A stretch of DNA of 64,000 nt from Bradyrhizobium daqingense (GCF_021044685.1 NZ_CP088014.1:7054001-7118000), one strand, 5' to 3'. Counted from the stretch's first letter, positions 16,446-25,153 are shown. Notes: generated by a model from the letters alone, not told the origin. A program made the numbers and translations.

Positions 16446-17801
16446 TTACCGCCCTTGTTCAGCGAACTCGTGCTTGCTGTCGTGGCCGCCGACAAACACT
16501 AAAATCCCGGCGATCAGGGGCAGCACGGCGAGCACCAGCAGTCCGGTGGAGGTCTGCCCCGTCGCTTCCTTGACCCAGCCGATCAGGTACGGCCCGCCGA
16601 AGCCGGCGAGATTGCCGATCGAGTTGATCAGGGCGATGGCCCCGGCGGCTGCGGTGCCGGAAAGCCAGGCGGTCGGCAGGGTCCAGAACACGCCGAAGCA
16701 GCAGAACACGCCGATCGCGGCCACCGTCAGCATCACCATCGTGAGGGTGGGATCGGTGAGATAGGAGGACGCGCCGAGCGCGACCGCGGTGAGCAGCAGC
16801 GGCGCGCCGACATGGAACACGCGTTCGCGGCTCGCATCCGAATGCCGCGCCCACAGGACCATGGCGATGGTGCCGAACAGATACGGAATCGCGGTGACGA
16901 AGCCGGTCTGCGCGTTGGTGAGCCCGAATGCCTTGACGATCTGCGGCAGCCAGAACTGCATGCCATAGAGCGCGCCGACGAAGCCGAAATAGATCAGGCT
17001 GAGGGCGATCACCTTCGGCGACGACAGGGCTTGGCCGAGCGACAGATGCTTCACGGCCTGCTTGGCCGCGATCTCCGAGTCGAGCCTGGCCTTGAGCCAG
17101 GCCTTCTGCTCGGCCGAGAGCCAGTCCGCCTTCTCCGGCTTGTCGGTAAGGTAGAACCAGGTGACGATGCCGAGCAGCACCGAGGGGATGCCCTCGATAA
17201 TGAACAGCCATTGCCAGCCCCTCAGCCCCATCATGCCGTCGAGCCCGAGCAACAGGCCCGAGACCGGCGCGCCGATCACGGTCGAGACCGGAACGGCGAT
17301 GGCGAAGGCCGCGAGGAAGCGGGCGCGATATTCGGCCGGATACCAGTAGGTGAGATAGAGGATGATGCCCGGGAAGAAGCCGGCCTCGGCGACGCCGAGC
17401 AGGAAGCGCAGGATGTAGAAGCTGGTGACGCCGCTCACCATTGCCATCAACGCCGAGATGATGCCCCAGGTCACCATGATGCGGGCGATCCAGCGGCTCG
17501 CGCCGAATTTCTCCAGCGCGAGATTGCTCGGCACCTCGAAGATAAAATAGCCGATGAAGAAGATGCCGGCGCCCCAGGCGAAGATTAGCGGCGTGAACTT
17601 CAGCTCGGCGTTCATGGTCAGCGCCGCGAAGCCGAGATTGACGCGGTCGAGATAGGAGAAGAAGTAGGCCAGCACCAGGAACGGAATCAGACGCCAGGAG
17701 ATGGCGCGGATGGTCGAGGTCTCGACGTCGCTCTTGCTGGCGTTCTCGCTGGTGTTTTTGGCGCCGCCGGCGGAACCGGCATAGGTGGTGGTCTGGCTCA
17801 T
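16446..17801 (-). CDS. MFS transporter, anion:cation symporter type
   Basis: A 451-residue inner-membrane carrier with twelve predicted helices. The N-terminal part has FFSYLDRVNLGFAALTM, the loop between helices 2 and 3 and GYFIFEVPSNLALEKFGASR, which match the ACS group of the major facilitator superfamily that carries organic anions such as tartrate, phthalate or glucarate. A long charged loop lies between helices 6 and 7 (TDKPEKADWLSAEQKAWLK). The ATG at 17801 has GGGGGAA upstream. No catabolic gene sits beside it, so the substrate is unknown. Confidence 0.87.
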   Translation of the reverse strand: MSQTTTYAGSAGGAKNTSENASKSDVETSTIRAISWRLIPFLVLAYFFSYLDRVNLGFAALTMNAELKFTPLIFAWGAGIFFIGYFIFEVPSNLALEKFGASRWIARIMVTWGIISALMAMVSGVTSFYILRFLLGVAEAGFFPGIILYLTYWYPAEYRARFLAAFAIAVPVSTVIGAPVSGLLLGLDGMMGLRGWQWLFIIEGIPSVLLGIVTWFYLTDKPEKADWLSAEQKAWLKARLDSEIAAKQAVKHLSLGQALSSPKVIALSLIYFGFVGALYGMQFWLPQIVKAFGLTNAQTGFVTAIPYLFGTIAMVLWARHSDASRERVFHVGAPLLLTAVALGASSYLTDPTLTMVMLTVAAIGVFCCFGVFWTLPTAWLSGTAAAGAIALINSIGNLAGFGGPYLIGWVKEATGQTSTGLLVLAVLPLIAGILVFVGGHDSKHEFAEQGR

Positions 17802-17880
17802 GGCTTCCCCCGGGTTGTTGCTTTTCTAGGGCTGAGTGGCGGTTTTGAGCATCGCGGACAAAGAGTCAATGGAGCGAGCA

Positions 17881-18324
17881 ATGCACCAAGCGCAGCCGCA
17901 TCACCCTGTTGCGCCGCGACGGACATCGCTGGTCCGCGCCACCCTCGCGCTCGCGGTGATCGTCTGCGGGTTGTCGCTGCGCTGGTACGGCTTTGCGCTC
18001 GGCCTGCCCGCCTTCGTGGTGAAGTACGGCGGCTCGCTGCTGTGGGCGACCATGGTGTTTCTGCTGGTCGGCGTCTTGTTGCGTCGGCGGACGCGGACGC
18101 AGATTGCGACGATCGCGATCGTGATCGCCGTCATTGTGGAATTCTCGCGCCTGGTGCACACGCCGTGGCTCGATGCGTTCCGGCTCATGACGGCCGGCGC
18201 GCTGCTCCTCGGACGCATCTTCTCTCTTTGGAATTTGGCCGCCTACGCGGTGGGGATATTGCTCGGCGTTTGGCTCGACCGGCTCGTCGCAACCCACCCC
18301 GCGAAGACTCACTCCGCCAATTGA
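17881..18324 (+). CDS. DUF2809-like small membrane protein
   Basis: A 147-residue integral membrane protein with four or five predicted helices (VRATLALAVIVCGLSLRWYG, FVVKYGGSLLWATMVFLLVG, IATIAIVIAVIVEFSRLV, WNLAAYAVGILLGVWLDRL). The pattern of a tryptophan- and arginine-containing first helix and EFSRLVHTPWLDAFR fits the DUF2809 family, whose role is not known. Three starts are possible (GTG 17836, ATG 17869, ATG 17881); the last has GGAG at a suitable distance. Its 3' end overlaps the convergent glycosylase gene by 16 bp. Confidence 0.68.
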   Translation: MHQAQPHHPVAPRRTSLVRATLALAVIVCGLSLRWYGFALGLPAFVVKYGGSLLWATMVFLLVGVLLRRRTRTQIATIAIVIAVIVEFSRLVHTPWLDAFRLMTAGALLLGRIFSLWNLAAYAVGILLGVWLDRLVATHPAKTHSAN

Positions 18325-19469
18325 AACCGCTCGAAGCGATCGAGTTCGTCCTCGATCGCGCGCTTGAGCTCCTTGCGCCCTGCCGTCTTCTTGCCCTGCC
18401 CGACCCAGGTCCATTTCTGCATCAGCAGCTTCTTGGCCTGCCGATCGGTCTTCAGATCGAGCGCGGCAACGATCTCGTCGCCGGCCAGGACCGGCAACGC
18501 GAAATAGCCCAGCTTGCGCTTGGCTTTCGGCACGTAGGCTTCGAACAGATGGTTGTAGCCGAAGATGAGATTGGTGCGCTTGCGCTGGATGATCAGGGGG
18601 TCGAACGGCGAGAGGATGTGAACCAGATCGGTCGGCACATCATGTGGCTCCAGCGCTGCGGGCGAGGCCCAATGCTCCTGCTTACCGGCGCCCGCTATCG
18701 CGATCGGCACGAGCTCGCCGCGGCGGACGCGCGAGGCGATCAGGCTTGCGACCGCCTTCTTGCGCGGCGCGTCGAGATGGCAGATCGAATCCAGGCTGAC
18801 GACCCCCTGCGAGCGCAGCGCGCGGTCGAGCAGATAGGCCGTGATTTCCTTCGCCGATGCCGGCCTCGGCAGCTTGTCCCAGCCGAAATGCCGGCTCGTC
18901 AACTCATAGGTCTTGAGCATGCCAAGGCGCGTGCTGATGGTCACGGCGCCGGTATAAAAGGCGAGCTGCAAGGCCCGCTTCGAGGGTTTTCGGCTCTGCC
19001 ACAGGTGCTCCTTCTCAACCAGCTCATCGTCGTCGATGTCGCGGATCGTCAGGGGACCGGCACGCAGCAGCCGCATGACCTTGCGCGTGTCGGCCGGCTT
19101 CACCGAGGCGAACCATTTGTGCCCCTCGCGCCGGTGCTCGCGCATCGCAGGCAGGAAGAAGCGGAAGTCGGTCGCCGGCACGTAAGAAAGCGCATGCGTC
19201 CAGTATTCGAACACACTCTTGTCGACGCTCTGGGCCTGGCGCAGGTCGGCGCGGCGGTAGGACGGAATACGGCTGAACAGGATGTGGTGGTGGCAGCGCT
19301 CGATCACATTGATGGTGTCGATCTGCACATAGCCGAGATGGGCGACGGCATCCGCCACCGCCTGTGCGCCCTCGCCGAACGGGGCGCGCTGATCCAGCCG
19401 CTGGGCATGCAGCCAGATCTGCCGGGCCTGTGTCGTCGAGAGGGGGAGAGGTTTCGGGGCGCGGGACAT
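18309..19469 (-). CDS. YcaQ/AlkX-like DNA glycosylase, winged-helix family
   Basis: A 386-residue member of the HTH_42 family, which contains bacterial DNA glycosylases that remove bulky or crosslinked bases. It is composed of winged-helix repeats. The motif YVQIDTINVIERCHHHILF holds the Q-x-D pair typical of the YcaQ branch; the related antibiotic-resistance branch has Q-x-Q. This suggests interstrand-crosslink repair, which is inference from the family. The ATG at 19469 is chosen over the TTG at 19481. No repair genes sit beside it. Confidence 0.8.
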   Translation of the reverse strand: MSRAPKPLPLSTTQARQIWLHAQRLDQRAPFGEGAQAVADAVAHLGYVQIDTINVIERCHHHILFSRIPSYRRADLRQAQSVDKSVFEYWTHALSYVPATDFRFFLPAMREHRREGHKWFASVKPADTRKVMRLLRAGPLTIRDIDDDELVEKEHLWQSRKPSKRALQLAFYTGAVTISTRLGMLKTYELTSRHFGWDKLPRPASAKEITAYLLDRALRSQGVVSLDSICHLDAPRKKAVASLIASRVRRGELVPIAIAGAGKQEHWASPAALEPHDVPTDLVHILSPFDPLIIQRKRTNLIFGYNHLFEAYVPKAKRKLGYFALPVLAGDEIVAALDLKTDRQAKKLLMQKWTWVGQGKKTAGRKELKRAIEDELDRFERFQLAE

Positions 19470-19534
19470 TGCGGGAGGCAATGTAGCGGGATTCGCGCCG
19501 GGAGAAAGAGAGACGGCGAAGCACCGGCCTCACG

Positions 19535-19569
19535 AAAAAAGCCGCGCTGCCATCTGCTGCCAGCGCGGC
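19535..19569 (-). terminator. Rho-independent terminator
   Basis: On the minus strand GCCGCGCTG (19561-19569 complement) pairs with CAGCGCGGC (19541-19549) around an 11-bp loop, and six T residues follow. It lies 29 bp after the stop of the small secreted protein gene and fits its transcription terminator. Confidence 0.8.
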
Positions 19570-19597
19570 CAGAATGTGCCAGTTCGGCGGGAATGTC

Positions 19598-19843
19598 TTA
19601 CTTCTTCGCCATTGCCTTTTCGGCACTCACGTAGTGCTTGCAGGCGCCTCGCATGTTGCCTTTGCTCATGTCGGAATTGGCCGCAGCCATCGACTTCCGC
19701 GCTGCCATCTTGCCCGGCGTGTCTTCGCCGCCCAGTCCGGCAACGAGCTTGGCCATGTTCGCACTGGTGCATTCCATCTTGGCGGCGGATGCGGGCGACA
19801 GAGCAAGTGCAACGAACGTTGCCGCGAGCAACAGGGTCTTCAT
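19598..19843 (-). CDS. Small secreted protein of unknown function
   Basis: An 81-residue protein with a clear Sec signal peptide (MKTLLLAATFVALALSPASA, cleavage after ASA). The mature part of about 60 residues has two cysteines (KMECTS and GACKHYV), which could form a disulfide, and is rich in Met, Lys and Ala. The ATG at 19843 follows GGAG. It appears to be a single-gene transcript with its own terminator. I do not recognise a family. Confidence 0.65.
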   Translation of the reverse strand: MKTLLLAATFVALALSPASAAKMECTSANMAKLVAGLGGEDTPGKMAARKSMAAANSDMSKGNMRGACKHYVSAEKAMAKK

Positions 19844-19870
19844 CAATTTCTCCTCCGGAAACGAAGCCGG

Positions 19871-20176
19871 CTACATGCCGGCCAACGCGACATCTATCTT
19901 TCCGGGACAAGGGCTCGCAGAGAAGATATTTTCGGAGGTTCTAGCGTGCGGCTTTTGGGCGCTCCCGACGCTGCCGGTCGCCACATCGGGTTCACACGAC
20001 GCCTTGCCGCGCCCCTCCGACTGGCAGCGATAGACGTTGCCGGTGAGACGATCGACCAGCCAGATGTTTTCTTCGGTCAGCCCCTCCAGGCCGACGTAGC
20101 GGGAGGTCAGCCCCGTGATCAACGTCGACAGCAAGATCGCCACCGCGATCATCGCAGCACCGATATAGATGGGCAT
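19871..20176 (-). CDS. Single-pass membrane protein of unknown function
   Basis: A 101-residue protein starting MPIYIGAAMIAVAILLSTLI, a membrane anchor, followed by an exported or cytoplasmic tail with two cysteines (YRCQSEGRGKASCEPD) and the segment ENIWLVDRLTGNVYRC, which resembles the beta-strand repeat seen at the end of some sensor-like proteins. The ATG at 20176 is chosen because the longer frame prepends 51 residues without hydrophobic character. No function is assigned. Confidence 0.55.
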   Translation of the reverse strand: MPIYIGAAMIAVAILLSTLITGLTSRYVGLEGLTEENIWLVDRLTGNVYRCQSEGRGKASCEPDVATGSVGSAQKPHARTSENIFSASPCPGKIDVALAGM

Positions 20177-20443
20177 GGAACTCAGGGTCACTGTCCGATC
20201 CGGCGGGCCGCTGCGATGGAATGGGTAGTCACGCTGATAGTCGCTCGACCTCGGCACGGGATGGAACTCGGCTCCTGTCGCGAACGGATTTTCGAATAGT
20301 TGAAGCCTGCTAGGCGGGCATCTGGACAAATTCTTGTTCGGCTGAGGGCCATGCGGCGTCGCGATGCACGCGGCGCGCGTGGTTCGAGGAACCGGGCGTA
20401 AATGGCTGCCGGAAAGCAGAGTGATGTCGTCTCGGCGGTGTTG

Positions 20444-20463
20444 GATGTGACCAAGATCACATC
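20444..20463 (+). promoter_or_regulatory. CRP/FNR-type palindrome upstream of the OmpA-like gene
   Basis: GATGTGA (20444-20450) and TCACATC (20457-20463) are perfect inverted arms around CCAAGA. The core TGTGA-N6-TCACA is identical to the E. coli CRP consensus half-sites. It lies 69-88 bp before the OmpA-like start codon. Rhizobia encode Clr/CRP-type cAMP receptors that recognise such sites; control of this gene by one of them is inference. Confidence 0.55.
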
Positions 20464-20531
20464 AAGGTCTTTGAACCTGCCCTAGGCTCGCAGCATCAAA
20501 TCGCCATCAGGCGTAACACGAGGATAGGACA

Positions 20532-21173
20532 ATGACCCGTTTTGATAAGCTCTTTGGACTGAAGGCCATGACTCTCACGGCCGCGCTTTCGATGAGCGCG
20601 GGCCTCGCCCTGGCCGGCGACAACAACGTTTCGACCGACAAGATTCTGGATGCCCTGAAGCCGAAGCCCGCCACCCGTGGCCTGTCCGTCGGTCCGCAGG
20701 CCGACACGACGGCGCAGGCCAAGGAAGCGACGTTCCTCAACACCGTGCGCAACCGCTCGACCCGGTCGCTGTCGACGGGCGAGCGCGAGCAGATCGCCGA
20801 GCTCGCGGCGACCAAGCCGAAGATCGATCTGGAGATCCAGTTCGACTACAATTCGGCCGACATCGCCAAGACCTCGATGGCCTCGGTGCAGGCGCTCGGC
20901 AAGGCCCTGTCCGATCCGGCGCTCAAGGGCTCGACCTTCGTGGTCGCCGGCCACACAGACGCGACCGGCGGCGAAGAGTACAATCAAGGTCTCTCCGAAC
21001 GGCGCGCCGACACCATCAAGAAGTACCTGATGCAGAATTACGGCCTCAACGGCACCGATCTCGTCACTGTCGGCTACGGCGAGACCAAGCTGAAGGATGC
21101 CGGCAACGGCGCCGATCCGGTCAACCGCCGGGTCCAGGTCGTGAACATGGACACCAAGACCGCGTCGAAATAA
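20532..21173 (+). CDS. OmpA-family peptidoglycan-binding protein
   Basis: A 213-residue envelope protein with an N-terminal signal peptide (about 1-28, ending GLALAGD) and a C-terminal OmpA/MotB domain that binds peptidoglycan. The domain shows IQFDYNSADI, VAGHTDATGGEEYNQ and LSERRADTIKKYL, then GYGETKL and NRRVQVV, as expected for residues contacting diaminopimelate. There is no barrel, so it is a periplasmic tether-like protein. A spacer rich in Thr and Ala separates the two. A CRP-like site and a long 5' region precede it, so expression may be carbon- or cAMP-responsive. Confidence 0.85.
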   Translation: MTRFDKLFGLKAMTLTAALSMSAGLALAGDNNVSTDKILDALKPKPATRGLSVGPQADTTAQAKEATFLNTVRNRSTRSLSTGEREQIAELAATKPKIDLEIQFDYNSADIAKTSMASVQALGKALSDPALKGSTFVVAGHTDATGGEEYNQGLSERRADTIKKYLMQNYGLNGTDLVTVGYGETKLKDAGNGADPVNRRVQVVNMDTKTASK

Positions 21174-21201
21174 CTCTTCCGGCCGTTCGTCGCAACAACT
21201 C

Positions 21202-21228
21202 CGCCGCCTGCCTCCCCGGCAGGCGGCG
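21202..21228. terminator. GC-rich hairpin between convergent genes
   Basis: CGCCGCCTGCC (21202-21212) and GGCAGGCGGCG (21218-21228) form an 11-bp stem with a 5-nt loop. It sits exactly between the OmpA-like gene and the convergent mannosyltransferase-like gene (stop at 21232). No long T run follows in either direction, so it could be a bidirectional pause or terminator. Confidence 0.5.
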
Positions 21229-21231
21229 TTG

Positions 21232-22590
21232 TCATATCCAGCTCTGGAACAGCATCAATCGGTTGAAGGTCTGCATCGAGACGCCGATGAAGGCCGCCGA
21301 AATCGGCAACATGACCGCAAAGCCGGCCGCAGCAATGCCGACATAGGCCCACAGCAGCCAGCGCGGCAAACCCTCCCGACGCAGCACATAGACCAGCGCA
21401 AGGGACGCGGCGGTCGCGGCGGGCAGATAGTAATAGATGAAGCCGAGCGTGCGCGGCAGCAGCGCCCAGGCGAGCCAGGGACCGAAATAGAACGCTGCGA
21501 TCAGGAAGGCGTCCCAACGCCGCAAGACGACGAAGTCGCGCAGCACCAATGCGAGCGCGAGCAGGGCCGGCCACGCCACCAGCGGATTGCCGAGGAAAAC
21601 GATCGCGGCGATTTGGTCCTCTGCCGTCTTGTCGAACAGGAACCAGACCGGACGTGCCAGGAACGGCCAAGACGGCCATGAACTCATATAGGTGTGGCCG
21701 GCGATCGCGGTCGTGGTGTTGTCGGCGAAGATGCGCCGCTGCGCCTCGATCAGGTCCGGCAGCGACAATCCGTACAGCGGAACGAACGCTGCAAAATATG
21801 TCATTGCCGGCAGGACGGCGAAGCAGAGCGCGGCGTGCTGCACGCGAAAACCGGTCCACAGGTCGGGCCGATACCAGTCGCTCGGCCTGGCGTCGGCAAA
21901 CTGTGTGCGCCAGCCCTGCATTAAGCCGATCACTGTGACGATGACGATGCAGACGCCGAGCGGAAACAAGCCGCTCCATTTGCACGCCGCAGCACAGCCG
22001 AACAGGCTGCCCGCGAGCGCGAACAGCGCATGCGGCCGCTCTCTTCGAAAGCCATGCATGAAGGCGGCGGTCGCGAGCAGGCCGAATCCGAGCGCAAAGA
22101 TATCGAGCATGGCGATGCGCGCCTGCACGTAGAGCATCTGGTTACTGCCGGCGATCAGCGCGGCGGCGATCGCGGGTCCCTGCGCGGAGAACAGCGCAAG
22201 CCCGCACAGATAGATCGCGACGACCGCGAGCGCGCCGAACAAGGTCGCCGGATAGCGCCAGCCGAGCGCGTTGTCGCCGAAGACTGCGATGGACGCCGCG
22301 ATCAGCTCCTTGGCAAGCGGCGGGTGCATCGGGTTGAGCATCGGCTGCGACATCGCAGGTGCCAGCATCTGCCGCGCTGCCGGCACATAATGCACCTCGT
22401 CGAAGACGAACTTCTGCGGCGTTACGACACCGATCAGCAGCAGGAGATGAGCGGTCAGGAATATCGCGACAGCGATCACTGCGCTCCGCGACATCGCTGG
22501 AACCGCGGGCAATTCGAGCGTCTGCTGTGGGGATGTTTTGCGTGGCAAATTTGCGTCACCGCGGACAAAAAAAGAGATCGCGATTTTCAT
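21232..22590 (-). CDS. Dolichyl-phosphate-mannose-protein mannosyltransferase-like membrane enzyme
   Basis: A 452-residue polytopic membrane protein of the PMT / GT-C superfamily. The first loop carries FVFDEVHYVPAARQML, with the acidic FDEVHY motif typical of GT-C glycosyltransferases that use lipid-linked sugar donors. About ten helices follow, and the C-terminal loop has LGFIYYYLPA. In bacteria such enzymes glycosylate secreted proteins or cell-wall lipids; the donor and target are not known here. Start choice is uncertain between 22590, 22623 and 22494. It stands alone, divergent from the FecR-domain gene. Confidence 0.78.
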   Translation of the reverse strand: MKIAISFFVRGDANLPRKTSPQQTLELPAVPAMSRSAVIAVAIFLTAHLLLLIGVVTPQKFVFDEVHYVPAARQMLAPAMSQPMLNPMHPPLAKELIAASIAVFGDNALGWRYPATLFGALAVVAIYLCGLALFSAQGPAIAAALIAGSNQMLYVQARIAMLDIFALGFGLLATAAFMHGFRRERPHALFALAGSLFGCAAACKWSGLFPLGVCIVIVTVIGLMQGWRTQFADARPSDWYRPDLWTGFRVQHAALCFAVLPAMTYFAAFVPLYGLSLPDLIEAQRRIFADNTTTAIAGHTYMSSWPSWPFLARPVWFLFDKTAEDQIAAIVFLGNPLVAWPALLALALVLRDFVVLRRWDAFLIAAFYFGPWLAWALLPRTLGFIYYYLPAATAASLALVYVLRREGLPRWLLWAYVGIAAAGFAVMLPISAAFIGVSMQTFNRLMLFQSWI

Positions 22591-22713
22591 TGAACGCATT
22601 CTGCCGCAACTGTCACTAAGCATGACGCACGTCCCGCGCCGCTTGTGATAATTCCGCCACATCGCAAGCGCGCGCGATCCGGTACGATCAGGGACATATC
22701 GATCGGTTGTGAA

Positions 22714-23415
22714 ATGAATTTGCGTTTTTGGTTTTTCCCGTCGCTGTTATCAGCCGCGTTGTGCGCAGGTCCTGGCGCGCACGCGCAGACACGCGTCGGC
22801 CAAGCCGTCGTGATCCAGAACGACGTGGTGCGCGTCGCCGCGACCACGACCCCGATCAACGTCGGCGACAGCATGTTGCGCGACGAGACCGTACGCACGG
22901 GAGCCGACAGCGCGGCGCGCTTCGTCATGGCCGATAGCACCAATTTGTCGCTGGGCCCCAGCGCGACATTGAAGCTCGACCGCACCGTCTTCAACGACGA
23001 CCACAGCTATCGCGCCGTCGCGATCCGCATGACCACCGGGGCTTTCCGCTTCGTCACCGGCAACTCCGACAAGAGCGCCTACAAGATCACGACGCCGCTC
23101 GCGACCATCGGCGTGCGCGGCACCACGCTCGACATCCTCTCGCAGCGCGGCCGCTCCGTCGTGGTGCTTCAGGACGGCGCGGCCAGCGTCTGCACGACGA
23201 AGTCCCAATGCGTGCAGCTCACCCAGCCCGGCGACACCGCGATCATCACCTCGACCGGCGGCAATGTCAGCATCACCAAGTCCAACACGCCGCCCTGGAC
23301 CTTTGCCGCCGATTGCGCGGCGAGCGCCGGGCTGTGCGCGGTCAACCAATATGCCGGCGCCTCGCCGACCATCACGCCAGCCGTCCAGGACGACGGCATG
23401 CTGTGCGGGCGGTGA
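22714..23415 (+). CDS. Secreted FecR-domain protein
   Basis: A 233-residue exported protein: signal peptide (MNLRFWFFPSLLSAALCAGP, ending AHAQ), then one FecR domain (about 45-165) with VGDSMLRDETVRTGADSAA, NLSLGPSATLKL, and ITTPLATIGVRGTTLDIL. Four cysteines lie in the tail (SVCTTKSQC, FAADCAASAGLC). Classical FecR proteins sit in the inner membrane and relay iron siderophore signals to a sigma factor; this one lacks a membrane anchor and has no sigma factor nearby. Its stop lies 2 bp before the outer-membrane barrel gene, so the pair is co-transcribed. The role is unknown. Confidence 0.78.
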   Translation: MNLRFWFFPSLLSAALCAGPGAHAQTRVGQAVVIQNDVVRVAATTTPINVGDSMLRDETVRTGADSAARFVMADSTNLSLGPSATLKLDRTVFNDDHSYRAVAIRMTTGAFRFVTGNSDKSAYKITTPLATIGVRGTTLDILSQRGRSVVVLQDGAASVCTTKSQCVQLTQPGDTAIITSTGGNVSITKSNTPPWTFAADCAASAGLCAVNQYAGASPTITPAVQDDGMLCGR

Positions 23416-23417
23416 CG

Positions 23418-24545
23418 ATGGTGAACCGGGCAAGACAGTTCATGGGGCGTGCAGCGCTGCTTGTTGCCGTGGCGCTCTGCTCGGCTGCGCTCGGCATCGG
23501 TTCAGTCGCAGCTCAATCGTCGTCGCCGAGTCCCTCCCCGTCACCGAGTCCTTCGCCGTCGCCGAGCCCCACGCCTTCACCAAGTCCATCGCCGTCACCA
23601 AGTCCCACGTCGTCACCGAGCCCTGCGCCGGGTCCATCCGCGACGCCGACCGGCGCCGAGTCCAGCGGCAATTCGACCGGCGGCCTCGCCAATCAGCGCT
23701 TCAACCAGATGATCACCAACCGCGTGCTCGGCACGGTGCTGCTCGGCGTCAACGAGCAGGTCAATTGCGGCGACTGCGTCAGTGCTTTCGGCTCGGCCGG
23801 CTCGTTCTCTGCCGGCATCCACGGCCGCAAGGAGCTGACCAACAATCTGTCGCTGCTCGCCGGCATCGCCTATACGCATTACGACGGGAAAGGCTACGAG
23901 ATCACGAGCGCGCCGATCGGCGCCTTTGCGCTGCGCTACGATTTCACCGACTGGGGCTCGTCGCGCCCGTTCTTCGACGTCGGCACGATCCTGACGCCGT
24001 GGCAGAAGGCGCGCTACACACGCAGCTACGACACCAGCCTCGGCCCGGTCAGCGTGACCAGCTCGACTAACGCCTCGAACTATGCCGTCTATGGCCGCGC
24101 CGGGTGGATCAGCCGGCTGTCACCGCGCGACGAGGTCGCGGCCTCCATCGAGGTGTGGCAACTCTGGCAGCGCGTATCGGGCTACACCGACAGCGCAGTG
24201 GCCTTCAATCCGTTTGACGCCACCCTTGCGACCGGGACCGACCGCGCCAGCCTGGTCAAGATCGGCGGCCAGTGGACGCATCTCTACGGCAGCAACATCG
24301 AGGCCAACATCAACGGCGGCTGGGTGCAATCCTTTGCGACCCACAGCGGCATCGTGGCGACCGTGACCGGCCAGGGCATGGTGGTGCCGACCATGGGCAA
24401 CCAGGGCTGGTTCGAATATGGCGGCCGCCTCGGATTCCGCGTGCAAAAAGGCTGGATCGTGGATCTCTTCGCCAATGGCACGCTGGGCCCGCAGCCGGTC
24501 GGCAACACCATCCATGGCGGCGTCGGGCTCAGGATCAATTATTAG
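23418..24545 (+). CDS. Outer-membrane barrel protein with Ser-Pro repeat linker
   Basis: A 375-residue protein: signal peptide (about 1-32), a stalk of Ser-Pro and Thr-Pro repeats (SPSPSPSPSPSPSPTPSPSP, about residues 33-70), and a C-terminal domain of alternating amphipathic strands of about 280 residues ending in GVGLRINY, with the terminal aromatic residue expected for outer-membrane barrels. It resembles an autotransporter beta-domain with no passenger. The upstream FecR-domain gene ends 2 bp before its ATG. The linker suggests display or periplasm-spanning. No substrate or function is claimed. Confidence 0.72.
   Translation: MVNRARQFMGRAALLVAVALCSAALGIGSVAAQSSSPSPSPSPSPSPSPSPTPSPSPSPSPSPTSSPSPAPGPSATPTGAESSGNSTGGLANQRFNQMITNRVLGTVLLGVNEQVNCGDCVSAFGSAGSFSAGIHGRKELTNNLSLLAGIAYTHYDGKGYEITSAPIGAFALRYDFTDWGSSRPFFDVGTILTPWQKARYTRSYDTSLGPVSVTSSTNASNYAVYGRAGWISRLSPRDEVAASIEVWQLWQRVSGYTDSAVAFNPFDATLATGTDRASLVKIGGQWTHLYGSNIEANINGGWVQSFATHSGIVATVTGQGMVVPTMGNQGWFEYGGRLGFRVQKGWIVDLFANGTLGPQPVGNTIHGGVGLRINY
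23517..23640 (+). repeat. Low-complexity Ser-Pro coding repeat
   Basis: Short imperfect repeats of TCNCCG and AGTCCN units encode alternating serine and proline with occasional threonine. The unit length varies in steps of 6 bp, so copy number could change by slippage without breaking the frame. It is inside the barrel gene. Confidence 0.8.
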
Positions 24546-24555
24546 GGCGGGCACG

Positions 24556-24655
24556 GTCTCGTAGGGTGGGCAAAGCGAAGCGTGCCCACCACTTCTCTTG
24601 ATCGCGGGCAAATCGTGGGCACGGCGCAAGAGCGTCTTTGCCCACGGTACGACAT
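24556..24655. repeat. Dispersed repeat with GTGGGCAAAGC core
   Basis: GTAGGGTGGGCAAAGCGAAG followed by CGTGCCCACC, then a second inverted part GTGGGCACGGCGCAAGAGCG and TTTGCCCAC. It occupies the gap between the barrel gene and the VOC gene. This motif is often seen in Bradyrhizobium intergenic DNA. It might act as a bidirectional terminator. Confidence 0.55.
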
Positions 24656-24664
24656 TGTCGCGCC

Positions 24665-25153
24665 TCACGCCGCCGACTTGCCCTCGAATGCCTGGCGCAG
24701 CACGTCCACGTCGAGCTTCACCATCTTCATCATGGCCTGCACCACGCGTGCGGCCGCGGCCTTGTCGGGACTCGACAGGAATTCGAACATCGCCTTCGGC
24801 ACCACCTGCCAGGCCACGCCCCAGCGATCCCTGAGCCAGCCGCACTGCTCTTCCTTGCCGCCATGCGCGAGGAACGCGGTCCAGACGCTGTCAACCTGGG
24901 ACTGGTCGTCGCAATCGATCATCAGCGATATCGCGTGGGTGTACTCCATCTTCATGCCGCCATTCAGCGCGACCAGGCGCTGCCCGCCGAGGGTGAACTC
25001 GACGACGAGCACCGAGCCCTCCTTGCCGGACGGACCATCGGAGACGTTGCGCTGGACGTGCACGATCCTGGAATCGGGCAACAGGGAGACGTAGAAATTG
25101 GCGGCCTCTTCGGCATCACCGTTGAACCACAGGCAGGGCGTGACCTTGGACAT
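24665..25153 (-). CDS. VOC-superfamily protein, PhnB-like
   Basis: A 162-residue protein of the vicinal-oxygen-chelate fold in the PhnB / 3-demethylubiquinone methyltransferase-like group. The N-terminus has VTPCLWFNGDAEEAANFYVS and the second module has DRWGVAWQVVPKAM; members are often metal-free and of unknown activity. The ATG at 25153 is preceded by AGGAG. It lies 27 bp after the next VOC gene's stop and is probably co-transcribed with it. Function beyond the fold is not known. Confidence 0.82.
   Translation of the reverse strand: MSKVTPCLWFNGDAEEAANFYVSLLPDSRIVHVQRNVSDGPSGKEGSVLVVEFTLGGQRLVALNGGMKMEYTHAISLMIDCDDQSQVDSVWTAFLAHGGKEEQCGWLRDRWGVAWQVVPKAMFEFLSSPDKAAAARVVQAMMKMVKLDVDVLRQAFEGKSAA

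Noticed and set aside
23517..23640. CRISPR-like or tandem regulatory repeat
   Set aside because: The repeats are codon-level Ser-Pro repeats inside an exported protein; there are no unique spacers and no cas genes.
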